From: Cellulophaga sp. F20128
GTDB lineage: Bacteria; Bacteroidota; Bacteroidia; Flavobacteriales; Flavobacteriaceae
DNA: 64,000 bases
NCBI RefSeq assembly: GCF_023015805.1
Contig: NZ_JALKBA010000005.1
Span: 62,001-126,000 of the forward strand
Direction: 5' to 3'
Each line of letters begins with the position of its first letter. The first letter of the stretch is position 1. Positions 62,986-64,000 of this stretch are shown piece after piece. The notes beneath the pieces were generated by a model. It saw only the letters and a list, made by a program, of their open reading frames with translations, had not been told where the DNA came from and searched no databases. Made by a program: the position numbers and the translations under genes.

Positions 62986-63501
62986 ATGAAAAATTTACCA
63001 AAAAATAGTGGTTTTAAAGCACCTGATTCTTATTTCGATAAGCTTTCAGAAAAAATTTACAGCAGTGTTGTAGATAAAAATGCTATTCCGAAAAATGAAG
63101 GCTTTACGGTTCCTGACAATTATTTTGATACCGTACATACCCGAGTTCAAAAAAGAATACAAACGCTAGAACCTAAGGTTATACACCTAGAAACTTATAG
63201 AAAGAAATATTATTTTGCTGCTGCAGCAGCTGCGGCAATTATTCTTTTTACAACCATCTTATGGAACAACAATGCAACTACCCTGACTTTCCAAGACTTG
63301 GCGAGTACGGATATAGAAAATTATTTCAATGATGTTGATTTGGATTTAAGCACCTATGATTTAGCGCAAATGTTACCAATTGATGAGTTTGAAATTACAG
63401 ATGTTATTGACGTAACAATTAATGAAGAACAGATTATGAACTACTTGGAATCTAACAATGGAATAGATATTCAAGAATTATATTTAGACAATTATGAATA
63501 A
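62986..63501 (+). CDS. putative membrane anti-sigma-like protein
   Basis: 171 residues with one transmembrane helix (about 73-93, with an Ala-rich run). The cytoplasmic N terminus holds two copies of the pattern G-F-x2-P-[DE]-x-Y-F-D: GFKAPDSYFDKLSEKIY and GFTVPDNYFDTVHTRVQ, about 35 residues apart. The outer part is acidic. Position after an ECF sigma gene and topology fit an anti-sigma factor, but there is no zinc-binding anti-sigma motif. Overlaps the next gene by eight bases. Confidence 0.7.
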   Translation: MKNLPKNSGFKAPDSYFDKLSEKIYSSVVDKNAIPKNEGFTVPDNYFDTVHTRVQKRIQTLEPKVIHLETYRKKYYFAAAAAAAIILFTTILWNNNATTLTFQDLASTDIENYFNDVDLDLSTYDLAQMLPIDEFEITDVIDVTINEEQIMNYLESNNGIDIQELYLDNYE

Positions 63502-63949
63502 CTTACGTAAAAATATTACTATAGCCCTCGTTTTTTTTATGGGAACTATGGTTTTTTATGCCCAAGAAAAAAATGATTGGGAAAAAATAAAATCCTTAAA
63601 AGTTGCTTATTTCACTGAAAAACTTGCATTAACTAGTAGTGAAGCAAAGAACTTTTGGCCTGTATATGACGCTTATGAAAAAGAAATGTACTCGCTTCAT
63701 AAAGAGCAGCGGTCTAAAAGAAGTAAATCAAAATCAAACGAATCCCTAACGGATGCAGAAGCCAATACGTTCTTAGAGTATCATTTTAAATTTGAAGAAG
63801 ATAAGTTACACCTCTCTAAGGCCTATTACCAGAAAATAAGCAAGGTGCTTTCTAGTAAAAAGACCTACATGCTTATCCGCATTGAGGAAGATTTTAAACG
63901 GCAATTGATACGCCAATATCGAAGCAAAGGAAAAGATTCTAAAAAATAA
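63494..63949 (+). CDS. exported small sensor-like protein of the ECF operon
   Basis: 151 residues with a signal sequence (to about YAQE). Mature part is charged and helical; SLKVAYFTEKLALTSSEAKNFWPVYDAYEKEM resembles the LTxxQ-type Spy/CpxP helical hairpin that in this phylum is often labelled sensor of ECF-type sigma factor. It probably senses an envelope signal and works with the membrane protein encoded before it. Eight-base overlap with that gene; a terminator follows. Confidence 0.75.
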   Translation: MNNLRKNITIALVFFMGTMVFYAQEKNDWEKIKSLKVAYFTEKLALTSSEAKNFWPVYDAYEKEMYSLHKEQRSKRSKSKSNESLTDAEANTFLEYHFKFEEDKLHLSKAYYQKISKVLSSKKTYMLIRIEEDFKRQLIRQYRSKGKDSKK

Positions 63950-63951
63950 AT

Positions 63952-63980
63952 AAAAGGAAAGCCAACAGCTTTCCTTTTTT
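63952..63980 (+). terminator. intrinsic terminator after the ECF operon
   Basis: AAAAGGAAAGC and GCTTTCCTTTT pair over 11 bases with a five-base loop, followed by T residues. Starts two bases after the last stop codon. Confidence 0.88.
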
Positions 63981-64000
63981 ATTTAAAAATCAATTTAGCA

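Noticed and set aside
1-64000. tRNA genes, CRISPR arrays, insertion sequences, phage genes or attachment sites
   Set aside because: None seen in the intergenic regions; no transposase, integrase or regularly spaced repeat was found by reading.

Overview
This window is a piece of chromosome from a Bacteroidota bacterium, almost certainly a member of the Flavobacteriaceae and probably marine. The evidence is AT-rich DNA, several promoters that fit the Bacteroidota consensus (TTG, about 19 bases, TAnnTTTG), little sign of Shine-Dalgarno sequences, several probable TTG starts, and lineage-typical families (DUF4159, DUF3822, DUF4199, DUF2024, PG_1098-type methyltransferase, TMEM220, a DnaX without zinc cysteines, GlmU-like nucleotidyltransferase). 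I see no insertion sequence, prophage, CRISPR array, tRNA or SusC/SusD pair.

Layout. 1-2823 (+): end of a DUF4159 gene, an AI-2E family permease and a THUMP-like methyltransferase. 2841-13781 (-): an exported catabolic block with an esterase, a VanX-like dipeptidase, two sulfatases, a SUMF1-fold protein, a GMC dehydrogenase with its Tat-signal partner, a Gfo/Idh/MocA oxidoreductase and an M28 peptidase. 14041-21824 (+): M16 protease, TlpA-like lipoprotein, DsbD, a free DsbD alpha domain and YebC. 21832-29596 (-): a thioredoxin/DUF2024/MarR operon, an acyltransferase, an FAD monooxygenase, a Kdo8N-type lipopolysaccharide sugar group (KdnB, HAD phosphatase, KdsB), DUF4126 and a RecD-like helicase. 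29699-33927: a small operon ending in RsmD, the RNase P RNA (-) and dnaX.

34364-40795 (-) is a complete six-gene ebo cluster (eboF-E-D-C-B-A in window order). This conserved operon of unknown chemistry is linked in cyanobacteria to moving a scytonemin precursor to the periplasm, and is also present in eustigmatophyte plastids. It is the most interesting system here. Directly upstream on the same strand are two ThuA-domain lipoproteins or exported proteins, one of them a 1117-residue fusion with a sugar dehydrogenase propeller, a PKD domain and cytochrome c. Divergent from these (45405-49240, +) lie a DUF1080 protein and a second propeller/cytochrome c protein. Together with the GMC/subunit 3 pair at 6266-8696 they suggest oxidation of sugars to 3-keto-glycosides in the periplasm followed by cleavage.

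49410-51905 (+): a secreted LamG/endonuclease-exonuclease-phosphatase fusion and MiaE, each preceded by a copy of the same 41-46 base sequence. 51951-55416 (-): a polyphosphate operon (SixA, Ppk1, Ppx). 55513-57025 (-): GlmU-like enzyme and type B ribosomal protein L31. 57197-62278 (+): DUF4199, GT2 glycosyltransferase, phosphoglucomutase and an MsbA-like ABC exporter. 62410-63949 (+): an ECF sigma factor with a putative membrane anti-sigma protein and a small exported sensor-like protein. All functional calls are from reading motifs by eye; no database search was run.
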